Below are positions 25,365-34,642 of a DNA stretch of 64,000 nucleotides, in pieces. Each line of letters begins with the position of its first letter. Position 1 is the first letter of the stretch. A program made the position numbers and the translations under genes. The DNA comes from Streptomyces chartreusis (GTDB lineage: Bacteria > Actinomycetota > Actinomycetes > Streptomycetales > Streptomycetaceae), in assembly GCF_008704715.1 (NCBI RefSeq), contig NZ_CP023689.1:8928001-8992000 (forward strand), written 5' to 3'. Below the pieces are notes generated by a model, which had not been told where the DNA came from, made no database searches, and was given only the letters and a program-made list of their open reading frames with translations.

Positions 25365-26495
25365 GTGTCTGACAACCGACCCTCCCCGCACCCCCTGCCC
25401 TGGCTCGCGCGCCCCGCCGCCCGCACCTGGCGCTGCGCGCCCGCACCCACCGAGGTACGCGCCTTCCACGCCGTGCTGCCCGGCTACTCACCCACCCGGC
25501 TCGTCGAACTACCGTCAATCGCAGCCGAGTTGGGAGTCGGCCGCGTCTTCGTCAAGGACGAGTCGCGCCGTCTGGGACTGCCCGCGTTCAAGGTGCTGGG
25601 CGCCTCCTGGGCCATCCACCGTGTCCTCGCCGAGCACCCTGAGAGCGCCGGGGACGTCGAAGCGCCCGGCCACCTCACCCTGATCGCCGCCACCGACGGC
25701 AACCACGGCCGGGCCGTCGCCCACATGGCACGGCTGCTCGGGCAGCGCGCCCACATCTTCGTCCCGCAGGGCGTGCACCCGCGCGCGGTGGCAGCCATCG
25801 CCGCCGAACAGGCGCAGGTCACCGAAGTCGCCGGCCCCTACGACGAAGCCGTACGCCATGCCACCGAGGCCGCCGACGCGCCGCACACCGTCCTCATCCA
25901 GGACACCGGCTGGCCGGGCTACGAGCGGATCCCGGGCTGGATCGTCGAGGGCTACGCCACCCTCTGCGCCGAGATCGACGAACAGCTCGCCGCCTACGCG
26001 GTCATCTCGGGCCCCGACCTCGTCGCCGTGCCCGTCGGTGTGGGTTCGCTCGCCCAGGCAGTCGTCACCCACTACCGCAGCCGCCCCTCCGGCCGGGCGC
26101 CCGCCCTGCTGTCGGTGGAGCCTGCGAACGCCGCCTGCGTCCTGCGCAGCCTCGCCCTCGGCGAACCCGTCAGCGTCACCACCGGCCACACCCTCATGGC
26201 CGGTCTGAACTGCGGCACCCCGTCCGGCCTCGCCTGGCCCCATCTGCACGGCGGGCTGGACGCCGCAGTCGCCGTCACCGACGCCGACAGCATCCGAGCC
26301 GCCGACCACCTCGCCGGCCTCGGCGTCTCCTCGGGCCCCTGCGGAGCCGCCACGCTTGCCGGCACGCGCGCGGCACTCACCGGCACGGGACGCGAAGAAC
26401 GCCGTACGGCACTGGGGCTCGACGCGAACTCCGTGGTCGTCCTGCTCAGCACCGAGGGCACGGACGCCAACCCGCATGCCACCGCGGCTCACTGA
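25365..26495 (+). CDS. PLP-dependent lyase of the diaminopropionate ammonia-lyase family
   Basis: 376 residues from GTG 25365. The fold-type II signature KDESRRLGLPAFKVLGASWA carries the PLP lysine; TLIAATDGNHGRAVAHMARLLG, VPVGVGSLAQAV and the C-terminal GVSSGPCGAATLAG bind the cofactor phosphate and substrate. These match diaminopropionate ammonia-lyase (DpaL), which turns 2,3-diaminopropionate into pyruvate and ammonia; related threonine dehydratases are less similar. It heads an operon with two M20 hydrolases (gaps 52 and 40 bp), suggesting breakdown of an N-acylated or carbamoylated amino acid. Confidence 0.87.
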   Translation: MSDNRPSPHPLPWLARPAARTWRCAPAPTEVRAFHAVLPGYSPTRLVELPSIAAELGVGRVFVKDESRRLGLPAFKVLGASWAIHRVLAEHPESAGDVEAPGHLTLIAATDGNHGRAVAHMARLLGQRAHIFVPQGVHPRAVAAIAAEQAQVTEVAGPYDEAVRHATEAADAPHTVLIQDTGWPGYERIPGWIVEGYATLCAEIDEQLAAYAVISGPDLVAVPVGVGSLAQAVVTHYRSRPSGRAPALLSVEPANAACVLRSLALGEPVSVTTGHTLMAGLNCGTPSGLAWPHLHGGLDAAVAVTDADSIRAADHLAGLGVSSGPCGAATLAGTRAALTGTGREERRTALGLDANSVVVLLSTEGTDANPHATAAH

Positions 26496-26547
26496 GCCCG
26501 AGCCGAACCCCACCACCCCTCTTTCCGAGACGACCGGGAGACCCCGC

Positions 26548-27822
26548 ATGACAAACCCCGTCCTCGACACGATCACCGTCGACGCCGACCGCCTGTGGCG
26601 GTCGCTGATGGACCTGGCCGAGATCGGCGCCTACGACGACGAGCGCACCGGACTGCGCGGAGTGAACCGCCTCGCCCTCACCGACGCGGACGCGGCCGGG
26701 CGGCGCCAGGTCATCGCCTGGATGGAAGACGCCGGACTGGCCGTCCGCGTCGACCGGATGGGCAACATCTACGGCCGTCGCGAAGGCACCGACCCGACCG
26801 CCGCACCCGTCCTCACCGGCTCGCACATCGACAGCGTCGCCACCGCCGGCGCCTTCGACGGATGCCTCGGCGTCCTCGGCGGCATCGAGGTCGTACGGAC
26901 GCTCGACGAGCGCGGCATCGCCACCCGCCGCCCCATCGAGGTCGGCGTCTTCACCGAGGAGGAGGGCGTCCGCTTCGGCACCGACATGCTGGGCAGCGCG
27001 GTCGCCGCCGGCCGTCTGACACTCGGGTACGCCCACGGCCTGACCGACCGCGACGGCCGCACCCTCGGCGACGAGTTGGCCCGCACCGGCTTCGACGGAC
27101 CCGCCGACGTACGCCTCGACCCGCCGTACGCCTACGTCGAGTGCCACATCGAACAGGGACCCGTCCTCGCGGAGAACGGCGTCGGGATCGGTGTCGTCAC
27201 GGGCGTCCAGGGCATCTCCTGGCAGGAGATCACCGTCCACGGCCGTGCCGCCCACGCCGGCACCACCCCCACGCGGCTGCGTGCCGACGCCGGTCTCGCC
27301 GCCGCCGAGATCATCGTCCGGCTGCGGGCCATGGTCGACTCCGGCGAGTACGGCGAACTGAGGGCCACCGTGGGGCACTTGACCGTCCACCCGGACCTGA
27401 CCAACATCGTCCCGGCCCGCGCCGAGCTGACCGTCGATCTGCGCAACCCCGACGACGCCGCCATGGCTCGCGCCGAGGAGGACCTGGCCGCTTTCCTCAG
27501 CGAACTGGAGGACGCCCGGCCGGGACTCACGCTGTCCACGCGGCGGATGGCCGGGACCGCGTACGTCCCCTTCGACGAGACGGTGCAGAAGGTCATCGCC
27601 GGGGCCGCCCACGACCACGGCCTGGCGCACATCTCCCTGCTCTCCGGCGCAGGCCACGACGCCCAGGAGATCGCGGCGCTCTGTCCCACCGCCATGATCT
27701 TCGTCCGCGGTGAGTACGACGGCATCAGCCACAACCCCCGCGAGTACTCCACGCCCGAGGCGTGCGCCCGCGGAGTGGACGTCCTGGCGACGACTCTGCT
27801 GCGCCTGGCCGACCAGGACTGA
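26548..27822 (+). CDS. M20 amidohydrolase (allantoate/N-carbamoyl-amino acid hydrolase type)
   Basis: 424 residues. Metal-ligand motifs: TGSHIDSVATAGAFDGCLGVLGG (His and Asp), FTEEEGVRFGTDMLGS (Glu-Glu) and the late HNPREYS (His). CHIEQGPVLAENG and HGRAAHAGTTPTRLRADA are typical of the hydantoinase/carbamoylase (HyuC/AllC) subfamily, which releases ammonia and CO2 from N-carbamoyl groups. Second gene of the lyase operon, so it may prepare the amino acid used by the lyase. The exact substrate is not determinable. Confidence 0.92.
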   Translation: MTNPVLDTITVDADRLWRSLMDLAEIGAYDDERTGLRGVNRLALTDADAAGRRQVIAWMEDAGLAVRVDRMGNIYGRREGTDPTAAPVLTGSHIDSVATAGAFDGCLGVLGGIEVVRTLDERGIATRRPIEVGVFTEEEGVRFGTDMLGSAVAAGRLTLGYAHGLTDRDGRTLGDELARTGFDGPADVRLDPPYAYVECHIEQGPVLAENGVGIGVVTGVQGISWQEITVHGRAAHAGTTPTRLRADAGLAAAEIIVRLRAMVDSGEYGELRATVGHLTVHPDLTNIVPARAELTVDLRNPDDAAMARAEEDLAAFLSELEDARPGLTLSTRRMAGTAYVPFDETVQKVIAGAAHDHGLAHISLLSGAGHDAQEIAALCPTAMIFVRGEYDGISHNPREYSTPEACARGVDVLATTLLRLADQD

Positions 27823-27862
27823 CGGCACACGGCACACCCCAAGACCCCTTCGGAAGGCGCTC

Positions 27863-29047
27863 ATGTCCCCACAGCCCTCGTCCATCGCGGCCGTTCCCGA
27901 TCCGTCCACCGCCGACCCCGGCGGCCTTCTGGCCCGATTGATCGCCATCGACTCCGTCAACCCCGACCTCGTGGCCGGCGGGGCGGGGGAGACCGCCGTC
28001 GCCGACTTCTGCGGCACCTGGCTGGCCGCGCGCGGCTTCGAGATCAACCGCCTGGAACGGCGCCCCGGCCGGCCCTCGGTCGTCGCTGTCGCGCGCGGCA
28101 CCGGCGGCGGCCGCTCCCTGATGCTCAACGGCCACCTGGACACGGTCGGTCTCGCAGGCTACGACGGCGACCCGCTCGCCCCGCGCGTCAGCGAAGGGAG
28201 GATGTACGGCCGCGGCACCTTCGACATGAAGGGCGGCATCGCGGCCATGATGGTCGCCGCCGCCCGTGCCACCGCCGGCGGCCGGCTGCGCGGCGACGTC
28301 CTCCTCGCGTGTGTCGCGGACGAGGAGTACGGCAGCTCGGGCACCGAGGAGGTGCTGGAGTCCTTCACCGCCGACGCGGCCGTCGTCACCGAGCCGAGCC
28401 ACCTCGAAGTCACCCTCGCCCACAAGGGGTTCGTCTGGTTCGACGTGGAGATCGAGGGACGCGCGGCCCATGGCTCACGGCCCGAACTCGGCATCGACGC
28501 CATCGCCAAGGCCGGGCACTTCCTCGTCGCCCTGGAGCAGCTGGGGCAACGCCTCGCCGACGGCCCTTCGCACCCTCTGCTGGGCACCGGCACCGTCCAC
28601 GCGTCCGTCATCCGGGGCGGCGAGGAACCCTCCACCTATCCCGCGCACTGCCGCGTCACCCTGGAGCGCCGGACCGTACCCGGTGAGAGCGCCGACGGTG
28701 TCGAGCGGGAACTGGCCGGGCTCCTAGACCGTCTCGCCGCCACCGTTCCCGACTTCCGGTCCCGCCTGATCCGCGGGGTGCATCGCGAGCCCTTCGAGGC
28801 CGACCCCGATGCCCCGATCGTGCGCACCCTCACCCGTCATGCCGAACAGGCCCTCGGGCACCCGCCCGTGGTGCGCGCCGAGCCGTTCTGGACCGACTGC
28901 GCCCTCCTGGACCGGGCGGGCATCCCCTGTCTGCTCTTCGGCGCCGACGGCGAGGGCGCGCACGCGGCCACCGAGTACGTCGACCTCGCCTCCCTTGACC
29001 GCCTCACCGACGTCCTCACCGCCACGATCACGGACTTCTGCTCCTGA
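27863..29047 (+). CDS. M20 metallopeptidase, ArgE/DapE family deacylase
   Basis: 394 residues. Motifs in order: SLMLNGHLDTVGL (metal His and Asp), GRGTFDMKGGIAAMMVAA, ADEEYGSSGTEEVL (catalytic Glu-Glu) and VTEPSHLEVTLAHKG, then the dimerisation domain GRAAHGSRPELGIDAI. The ArgE/DapE family removes acyl groups from amino acids. Third gene of the lyase operon. Its TGA stop abuts the stop codon of the convergent lipase without any gap, so no terminator fits between them. Confidence 0.92.
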   Translation: MSPQPSSIAAVPDPSTADPGGLLARLIAIDSVNPDLVAGGAGETAVADFCGTWLAARGFEINRLERRPGRPSVVAVARGTGGGRSLMLNGHLDTVGLAGYDGDPLAPRVSEGRMYGRGTFDMKGGIAAMMVAAARATAGGRLRGDVLLACVADEEYGSSGTEEVLESFTADAAVVTEPSHLEVTLAHKGFVWFDVEIEGRAAHGSRPELGIDAIAKAGHFLVALEQLGQRLADGPSHPLLGTGTVHASVIRGGEEPSTYPAHCRVTLERRTVPGESADGVERELAGLLDRLAATVPDFRSRLIRGVHREPFEADPDAPIVRTLTRHAEQALGHPPVVRAEPFWTDCALLDRAGIPCLLFGADGEGAHAATEYVDLASLDRLTDVLTATITDFCS

Positions 29048-30052
29048 TCAGCCCCCGAGCACCGGGAGAACAAGCCCGCAGCGGACCGGCTTCGCGTGCC
29101 CGGGATCGAGGGCGTTGCTCACGAGTTGGGCGGCGTTGGTGTCGTACGCGAGGGACAGATGCTCGGAGAAGTCCTCCTTGCAGATCCGCTGGATCAGGAT
29201 GTTGCGCACCTTCGCGCCGGGACCCGCGGTCAGGAAGGTGTTGCGGTACGGGGTGGCGAACGCGTCGTACCGGGTGACGATCACGGTGTAGCTCACGCCG
29301 GGCTGGGTGTCCCCGTCCTTGTCGAGCTTCCGGTTCATCTCGGAGCCGACCATCTGGTCCGAGAACGCCTGTCCGACGACGGCGGACACGGCCGGGTCGA
29401 GACCGAGCTGTGTCGTCAGCGTGCCGATGCCTGAGACGTTCCCGCCGTGGTTGGGAGGAGCCAGGGCGACAAGTCGACGCACCTTGTTCCGCTTCGGGTT
29501 TCCGGGGTTCGTGCCGCCCTCGAACCGCAGATACCAGCGGGGCGTCGGACCGCCGCCCTGGGAGTGCCCGACGATGTCGACCTGGCGGGCGCCGGTGGCC
29601 TTCAGGACACGGTCGACGTAGCGAGCGACCTGTCGGGCCGCAGCCGGGATGGGGCCGGTGGCCTGGAACGGACTGCCGGGAGGCCCGCCGTAGTTGGGGG
29701 CGAAGACGCAGTAGCCCTGCCGCTTCAGCCAGGGCGACAGCATGCTCCAGTTGTTGAAGGCGTTCGCCGCGGACCCGTGCAGCAGCACGACCGGGCGGGG
29801 GTGCTTGCGCGAGGGACGGCAACTCCAGTCGTTGGACCCGGCCGGCGGCGCTTCCGGGTGGAGGAGCCCCCCGGCCAACGCCGCGGTGACGTCGAGGACC
29901 TGGCCCAGCGGACGGGGCGGCGGCGGGGTGTCGGATGTCGCCGCCTCGCCGTGGGCACCGACGGTCAGCGACAGGGCGAGGCCCGCGCAGACCGCGGCCC
30001 ATCGGGCGCGCCGCCGGTTCGACCGGCTCCGGGAATCCATCCGCTGCGACAT
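29048..30052 (-). CDS. Secreted lipase/esterase (alpha/beta hydrolase, class 2 lipase type)
   Basis: 334 residues from ATG 30052, GAGGAG upstream. Signal peptide: RSNRRRARWAAVCAGLALSLTVGAHGEAA, cleaved around residue 38. The oxyanion segment RPVVLLHGSAAN and nucleophile elbow IVGHSQGGG (Ser) are clear; the likely Asp and His come later (TRYDAFATPY, SEHLSLAYD). Length and order resemble actinobacterial triacylglycerol lipases of the EstA/LipA type. It lies 152 bp downstream of the GH35 gene and may have its own promoter. Confidence 0.9.
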   Translation of the reverse strand: MSQRMDSRSRSNRRRARWAAVCAGLALSLTVGAHGEAATSDTPPPPRPLGQVLDVTAALAGGLLHPEAPPAGSNDWSCRPSRKHPRPVVLLHGSAANAFNNWSMLSPWLKRQGYCVFAPNYGGPPGSPFQATGPIPAAARQVARYVDRVLKATGARQVDIVGHSQGGGPTPRWYLRFEGGTNPGNPKRNKVRRLVALAPPNHGGNVSGIGTLTTQLGLDPAVSAVVGQAFSDQMVGSEMNRKLDKDGDTQPGVSYTVIVTRYDAFATPYRNTFLTAGPGAKVRNILIQRICKEDFSEHLSLAYDTNAAQLVSNALDPGHAKPVRCGLVLPVLGG

Positions 30053-30204
30053 CGGGCCACTCCTCGTCTCGTAGCCGGCCGAGCGCCGACGCGAAGATGA
30101 TCGAGGAGCGGATCCGATGCCCACCCACCAGCCGCTCGCGGCACCTCATATGGAGCAGACCGCTTTCATCCGTCCAGCCCACGCAGGATCGGGAAGGGGC
30201 TTTC

Positions 30205-32763
30205 TCAGGTCGGTACCTCCAGCCACAACGTCCGGATCCCGGGAGCGTCCCGCCCCTCGACGCCCTGCGCGAGCAGGGTCAGGCCCGGCCAGCCCGGGGG
30301 TATCCAGAGCGTGTCGGGATCGCCGCCGGAGAAGGCGGGTCGGTCGCCGGTCCAGACGCGGCCGACGCACTCACCGCCGGCCCAACCCGTGACCCGAACC
30401 TGGGTGGCGTCCAGCCGGACCAGGTAACCCTCGGGGGAGGGTGGCAGGTCGACGTCGAGCCACGTCTCCTCGCCCGGCTTCAGCGTCAGTGGGAGCCGTA
30501 CCGACTCCGCGGGCCCGGACCGCGCCGCGAACTCCGCGAGCAGCTCGTCGTTCTGCGCCGCGCACGACCAGTCCCTTACGGCCTCCAGCGTGAGCAGTTC
30601 GGCGCGCAGGCCCGGGCCGCTCGGGTGGTGGGGCAGGGTGACCGCGACCCGGTGGGTGCCGGCCGGCAGCAGTACCCAGGGGTTCTCGGTGTGGACGGTC
30701 TCCGGTGCGCCGCCGTCCACGCTCACCCGCAGCGGCTCGATCACACCGTGCAGATGCAGCGCCGACGGGGTGAGGGAGCGGACCGTTCGGCCGTAGGTGA
30801 CCGGCTCCGCGACGCGCGTGCTGCTCCACCCGCCGAGCACCCGGGTGGGCGCGGGGTTCCCGGCCCAGTGCCCGTCCACGGTCCACAGCGCCGACACATC
30901 CGCTGTCCCCCGCACCTTCCAGAGGGTGCCGAGGCCGCGCAGCGCACCCATCCGCAGTGCGGGCAGCCGGGCGTCGTCGAAGTTGGCGTGGCCCCAGATC
31001 TCCACCACGGCCTCGATCGCGACGCTGCCCGTCACATCACGCACGTCGATGCGCCGGGCCGCGCCGAACTCTGCGATCGGTGGGTGCGTCCGGCCCCCGA
31101 CCGACAGCTCGACGATGTCCGCCGCGCCGGTGAGCAGCAGCTCGTCCACGCCGGTCAGGTCAGTGGTGGTGCGGTAGGCGCCACGGCCCCGGTACACCCC
31201 GAGCGCCTCCAGGCTCGGCGGCAGCGTGTGCCGACCGGCCGGCTCCTCGGGGGCCGCGTCGGACCGCCGCCGCACCTCGCGCACCGCGGTCGGCGCGGAC
31301 TCGGCCGGCGGGCGCGGGGCATCGGCGACCCGCACCGCGCCGTCGGCATCCACCGATCGCAGCCGTGCGGCCTCCGCGGACGGCAGCACGACGACCGTCA
31401 CTCCCGCCACGGTCACCCGCTCGGACACCGGAACCTCGGCCCGCGTGCCGTCCAGCACGACGGTGACCGGGACGTCCGAGGAGAACACCAGCACCCCGTC
31501 CGCCGCCGCGACGAGATCCGCCGACGCGAGCGTCAGGGTCACGTCGATGCCCCAGGCCCCGAGCGGTACGTCCATCGCCATCAAGGGACACGAACCCGGC
31601 GCCACCGCGACCGGCACGTCCCCGACGATCGCCGTGCCCGGGTCCGCCCCGAGATGCGGTACGGCCACCAGCCGGCCGCCCTCGGGGAAGGCGAGCGCGG
31701 CGGACACCGAACTCGTCGGGAAGTCGCACGCGAGTCGTTCGTCCGCCAACACTGGGTCGGCCAGGGCAAGTTGGGCTCCCCACGTGTCGATTACCCGTGC
31801 CAGCACCTGAGCCTCGGCGTACTCCGGTCGCCGTGCGCCGGTCGACGTGACGTAACCGCCGAAGTCGTAGCCGTGGCTCATGAAGTTGCCGGGCCGTCCC
31901 CAGTTCCCGGTCGACGGGGTGTACCCGAAGTTCCAACCGGACGACTGGAGATACGGCGCGATCAGCTTGGCGCCGCTCGCCAGGAGCCGCCGCAGCGTGC
32001 GGTGGCGCCGGTTGGTCTCGGTGATCAGCAGCGGCACCCCGCGCTCCGCGACCAGGCCGGTGTACCGGCGCACCTCGGCCTCGATGTCGGGGGAGTCGTC
32101 GTCCGGGTAGAAGTTGCAGGCCGGCACCACACCGTCGACGTCCCCGGTGGCGCCCGCGAGGTCGCCCTGGCCGGAGCAGGCGATCAACGGGACCGTGATG
32201 CCGTGCCCGAGTGCGGCGTCCCGCAGGGCGCCCACGTAGCCCGCCCGGTCCTCGCAGTCGAAGAAGTCCAGCTCGTTCTCCAACTGCACCATGACGACGG
32301 GGCCGTTCGCCGGGTACTGCCGCTCGGCCAGCAGTGGCAGCACCTGGTCGAACCAGGCGGTGACCCGCTCCAAGTACCGGGGCTCGTTCTGACGGACCCT
32401 CAACTCCGTATCGAGGCCCAGCCAGGCGGGCAGTGCGCCGCCGTCCCACTCGGAGCAGATGTACGGGCCCGGCCGCGCGATGACGTACAGACCCGTCTCG
32501 TGCGCGAGGTCCAGGAAGGCCGCCACGTCCCGCCGGCCCTCGAAGGACCAGCGGCCGGGCGCCGACTCGTGGAAGTTCCAGGGCAGATATACGTCGACGC
32601 AGGTGTACCCCGACGCCCGCACCTGTTCCAGCCGCTCGCGCCACTGCTCCCGGGGCAGCCGGAAGTAGAACAGCGAGGCGCACAGCAGGGTGCGCGGGCT
32701 GCCGTCGATCCACACGCCCCGGCCGTCGACGCGGACCGCTTCGATGGTCTCCGAACGGTTCAC
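30205..32763 (-). CDS. Beta-galactosidase, glycoside hydrolase family 35
   Basis: 852 residues. The catalytic barrel spans about residues 10-330: LLCASLFYFRLPREQWRERL, VDVYLPWNFHE, ARPGPYICSEWDGGALPAWL, acid/base Glu in VQLENELDFF and nucleophile Glu in PLLITETNRR. Beta-sandwich domains follow. No signal peptide is seen, so it acts inside the cell on galactosides brought in by the ABC system upstream. Its ATG overlaps the stop of the permease gene by 4 bp, making it the last gene of that operon. Confidence 0.92.
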   Translation of the reverse strand: MNRSETIEAVRVDGRGVWIDGSPRTLLCASLFYFRLPREQWRERLEQVRASGYTCVDVYLPWNFHESAPGRWSFEGRRDVAAFLDLAHETGLYVIARPGPYICSEWDGGALPAWLGLDTELRVRQNEPRYLERVTAWFDQVLPLLAERQYPANGPVVMVQLENELDFFDCEDRAGYVGALRDAALGHGITVPLIACSGQGDLAGATGDVDGVVPACNFYPDDDSPDIEAEVRRYTGLVAERGVPLLITETNRRHRTLRRLLASGAKLIAPYLQSSGWNFGYTPSTGNWGRPGNFMSHGYDFGGYVTSTGARRPEYAEAQVLARVIDTWGAQLALADPVLADERLACDFPTSSVSAALAFPEGGRLVAVPHLGADPGTAIVGDVPVAVAPGSCPLMAMDVPLGAWGIDVTLTLASADLVAAADGVLVFSSDVPVTVVLDGTRAEVPVSERVTVAGVTVVVLPSAEAARLRSVDADGAVRVADAPRPPAESAPTAVREVRRRSDAAPEEPAGRHTLPPSLEALGVYRGRGAYRTTTDLTGVDELLLTGAADIVELSVGGRTHPPIAEFGAARRIDVRDVTGSVAIEAVVEIWGHANFDDARLPALRMGALRGLGTLWKVRGTADVSALWTVDGHWAGNPAPTRVLGGWSSTRVAEPVTYGRTVRSLTPSALHLHGVIEPLRVSVDGGAPETVHTENPWVLLPAGTHRVAVTLPHHPSGPGLRAELLTLEAVRDWSCAAQNDELLAEFAARSGPAESVRLPLTLKPGEETWLDVDLPPSPEGYLVRLDATQVRVTGWAGGECVGRVWTGDRPAFSGGDPDTLWIPPGWPGLTLLAQGVEGRDAPGIRTLWLEVPT

Positions 32764-33662
32764 TTCACTCCCGCGCTTCCGCCACTGATGTCCATTTCGT
32801 AGAGGTACTTCTGGCCGAGGTAGTAGACGACGATCATCGGCACCGCGAGCAGGATCGAACCGACCATGACCAGGTTCCAGGGCGGCGCCTGCATCGCCTG
32901 CGAGGTACTGGTGATGTACTGCACGCCCAGGGCCAGCGGCATCTTCGACTCGTCGTTCAGATAGATCAGGGGCCCCATGAAGTCGCCCCAGGTGTGGGTG
33001 AGCGTGAAGATGCCGATCGCGATCAGCACCGGCCTGAGCATCGGGAACATGATCCGCCGGTAGATGCCGAAGAAGCCCAGCCCGTCCACCATCGCGGCCT
33101 CGTCGAGCTGGCTGGGCAGCCGGGAGACGAACTGGCGGACCAGGAAGATGTTGAAGGCGTTGGAGAAGAAGTTCGGCACGATCAGCGGCAGGAAGGTGTT
33201 CACCCAGCCCAGATCCCGGAACAGGATGAACTGGGGGATCATCGTGATCTGCGTCGGGATCATCATCGTCGCGAGGACGACCAGGAACATCGTGCTCTTG
33301 CCCGGGGCCCGCAGCCGGGCGAAGGCGTAGCCGACGAGGCCGCTCGAGAGCACCTGCCCGGCGACCGAGAACAGCGAGATGATCACCGAGTTGATCAGGA
33401 AGGTGCCCATCGGCAGCTCGGTGCCGAACACCCGGGAGAAGTTCTCCCAGTGGAACTCGCGGGGGATGATCGTGAACGTGTTGGCGTTCACTGTCGCATC
33501 GCTGGACAGCGCGATCGACCCGACGAACACCAGGGGCGTCGACAGGATCGCCGCCACGACGATCAGCGTTCCGTAGGTGAACGGGGTGGCGCGGAACGCC
33601 CGTACGGCAGAGGTCTCCCGCCGCTGTCGGCGCCCGCGCACCGATGTCGCCACGGTGGCCAT
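32760..33662 (-). CDS. Sugar ABC transporter permease (MalG/inner membrane type)
   Basis: 300 residues, six membrane helices. The EAA loop for contact with the ATPase is LDEAAMVDGLGFFGIYRRIMFPMLRPV. ATG 33662 shares one base with the stop of the preceding permease gene. It belongs to the carbohydrate uptake CUT1 family. No ATPase is encoded nearby; in Streptomyces such systems commonly share the MsiK ATPase. Confidence 0.95.
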   Translation of the reverse strand: MATVATSVRGRRQRRETSAVRAFRATPFTYGTLIVVAAILSTPLVFVGSIALSSDATVNANTFTIIPREFHWENFSRVFGTELPMGTFLINSVIISLFSVAGQVLSSGLVGYAFARLRAPGKSTMFLVVLATMMIPTQITMIPQFILFRDLGWVNTFLPLIVPNFFSNAFNIFLVRQFVSRLPSQLDEAAMVDGLGFFGIYRRIMFPMLRPVLIAIGIFTLTHTWGDFMGPLIYLNDESKMPLALGVQYITSTSQAMQAPPWNLVMVGSILLAVPMIVVYYLGQKYLYEMDISGGSAGVK

Positions 33663-34636
33663 CACTTCACCTCGGTTTCGTAGAACACCCAGCGCCGGGT
33701 GGTGCGGAAGGCGATCACCGTGAACACCAGGATCACGGCGAACAGCAGCCATGAGATCGCCGACGCGTACCCCATGTGGTAGAAGCCGAAGGCCTGGTCG
33801 AACAGGAGCGGCACCATCGTCTGCGCCGAGTCGTACGCTCCGCGGTTGCTCTTCGGGGTCAGGATGTACACCTGGGCGAACACCTGGAACGCGTTGATCA
33901 GCCCCATGATCAGGTTGAAGAAGATGATCGGCGTCAGATGCGGCAGCGTGATGCTCCAGAACTGCCGTACCGAGTTCGCCCCGTCGACCTCCGCGGCCTC
34001 GTACAGCTCACGCGGGATGCCCTTCATCGCCGCGAGCAGCAGCACGGTCGCACTGCCCGCTCCCCACGCCGACATCAGGATCAGCGCCGGCTTCACCCAG
34101 GGGCCGTCGATCAGCCATGCCGGGCCCGAGACACCGAAGAGTCCGAGGAAGTCGTTGACCGGGCCGGACGGCGCCAGCACCATCTTGAAGATCATCGCCG
34201 TGGCGACCAGCGGAACCAGCGTCGGCAGATAGATCAGCGTGCGGAACAACTTGCGTGCGCGCACCTGCTTGTTGAGCAGGTTCGCCAGCCACAGGCCGAG
34301 CACCAGACCGAGCGGGACCGAGATCGCGGCGTAGTAGAAGGTGTTCCACAGCGCCTTCCAGAACGCCGGATCGTCGGTCAGGAGCGTGACGTAGTTCTGG
34401 AGGCCGACCCACTCGGGCGGGGTGAAGGAGTCCCAGTCGGTGAGCGAGTAGTAGATCGAAGCGATCATCGGGCCGAGCAGGAAGACCAGGAAGCCGATCA
34501 CCCACGGCGAGACGAACAGATAGAAGGAGAGCGCCTCACGGCGCCGCCTCCTGGAGAGCTTCGGCTTCTTCGGAGACGCGGCCTTGTCCGCGACCACCGG
34601 TGCGGTCGGCGGGGTCGGGGCCGTCGTGGTCGCCAT
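33662..34636 (-). CDS. Sugar ABC transporter permease (MalF type)
   Basis: 324 residues with a Lys/Arg-rich cytoplasmic start (KKPKLSRRRRREA) and six membrane helices beginning LSFYLFVSPWVIGFLVFLLGP. The EAA loop reads ELYEAAEVDGANSVRQFWSITLPHLTPI. It forms the channel with the permease encoded downstream. Confidence 0.95.
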   Translation of the reverse strand: MATTTAPTPPTAPVVADKAASPKKPKLSRRRRREALSFYLFVSPWVIGFLVFLLGPMIASIYYSLTDWDSFTPPEWVGLQNYVTLLTDDPAFWKALWNTFYYAAISVPLGLVLGLWLANLLNKQVRARKLFRTLIYLPTLVPLVATAMIFKMVLAPSGPVNDFLGLFGVSGPAWLIDGPWVKPALILMSAWGAGSATVLLLAAMKGIPRELYEAAEVDGANSVRQFWSITLPHLTPIIFFNLIMGLINAFQVFAQVYILTPKSNRGAYDSAQTMVPLLFDQAFGFYHMGYASAISWLLFAVILVFTVIAFRTTRRWVFYETEVK

Positions 34637-34642
34637 CGCCCG

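Noticed and set aside
29935..32802. A 955-codon open frame on the plus strand opposite the GH35 gene
   Set aside because: It is composed of Arg/Pro/Gly/Ala-rich sequence with no domain, while the minus strand encodes a well-conserved beta-galactosidase. Long antisense frames are usual at this G+C content.
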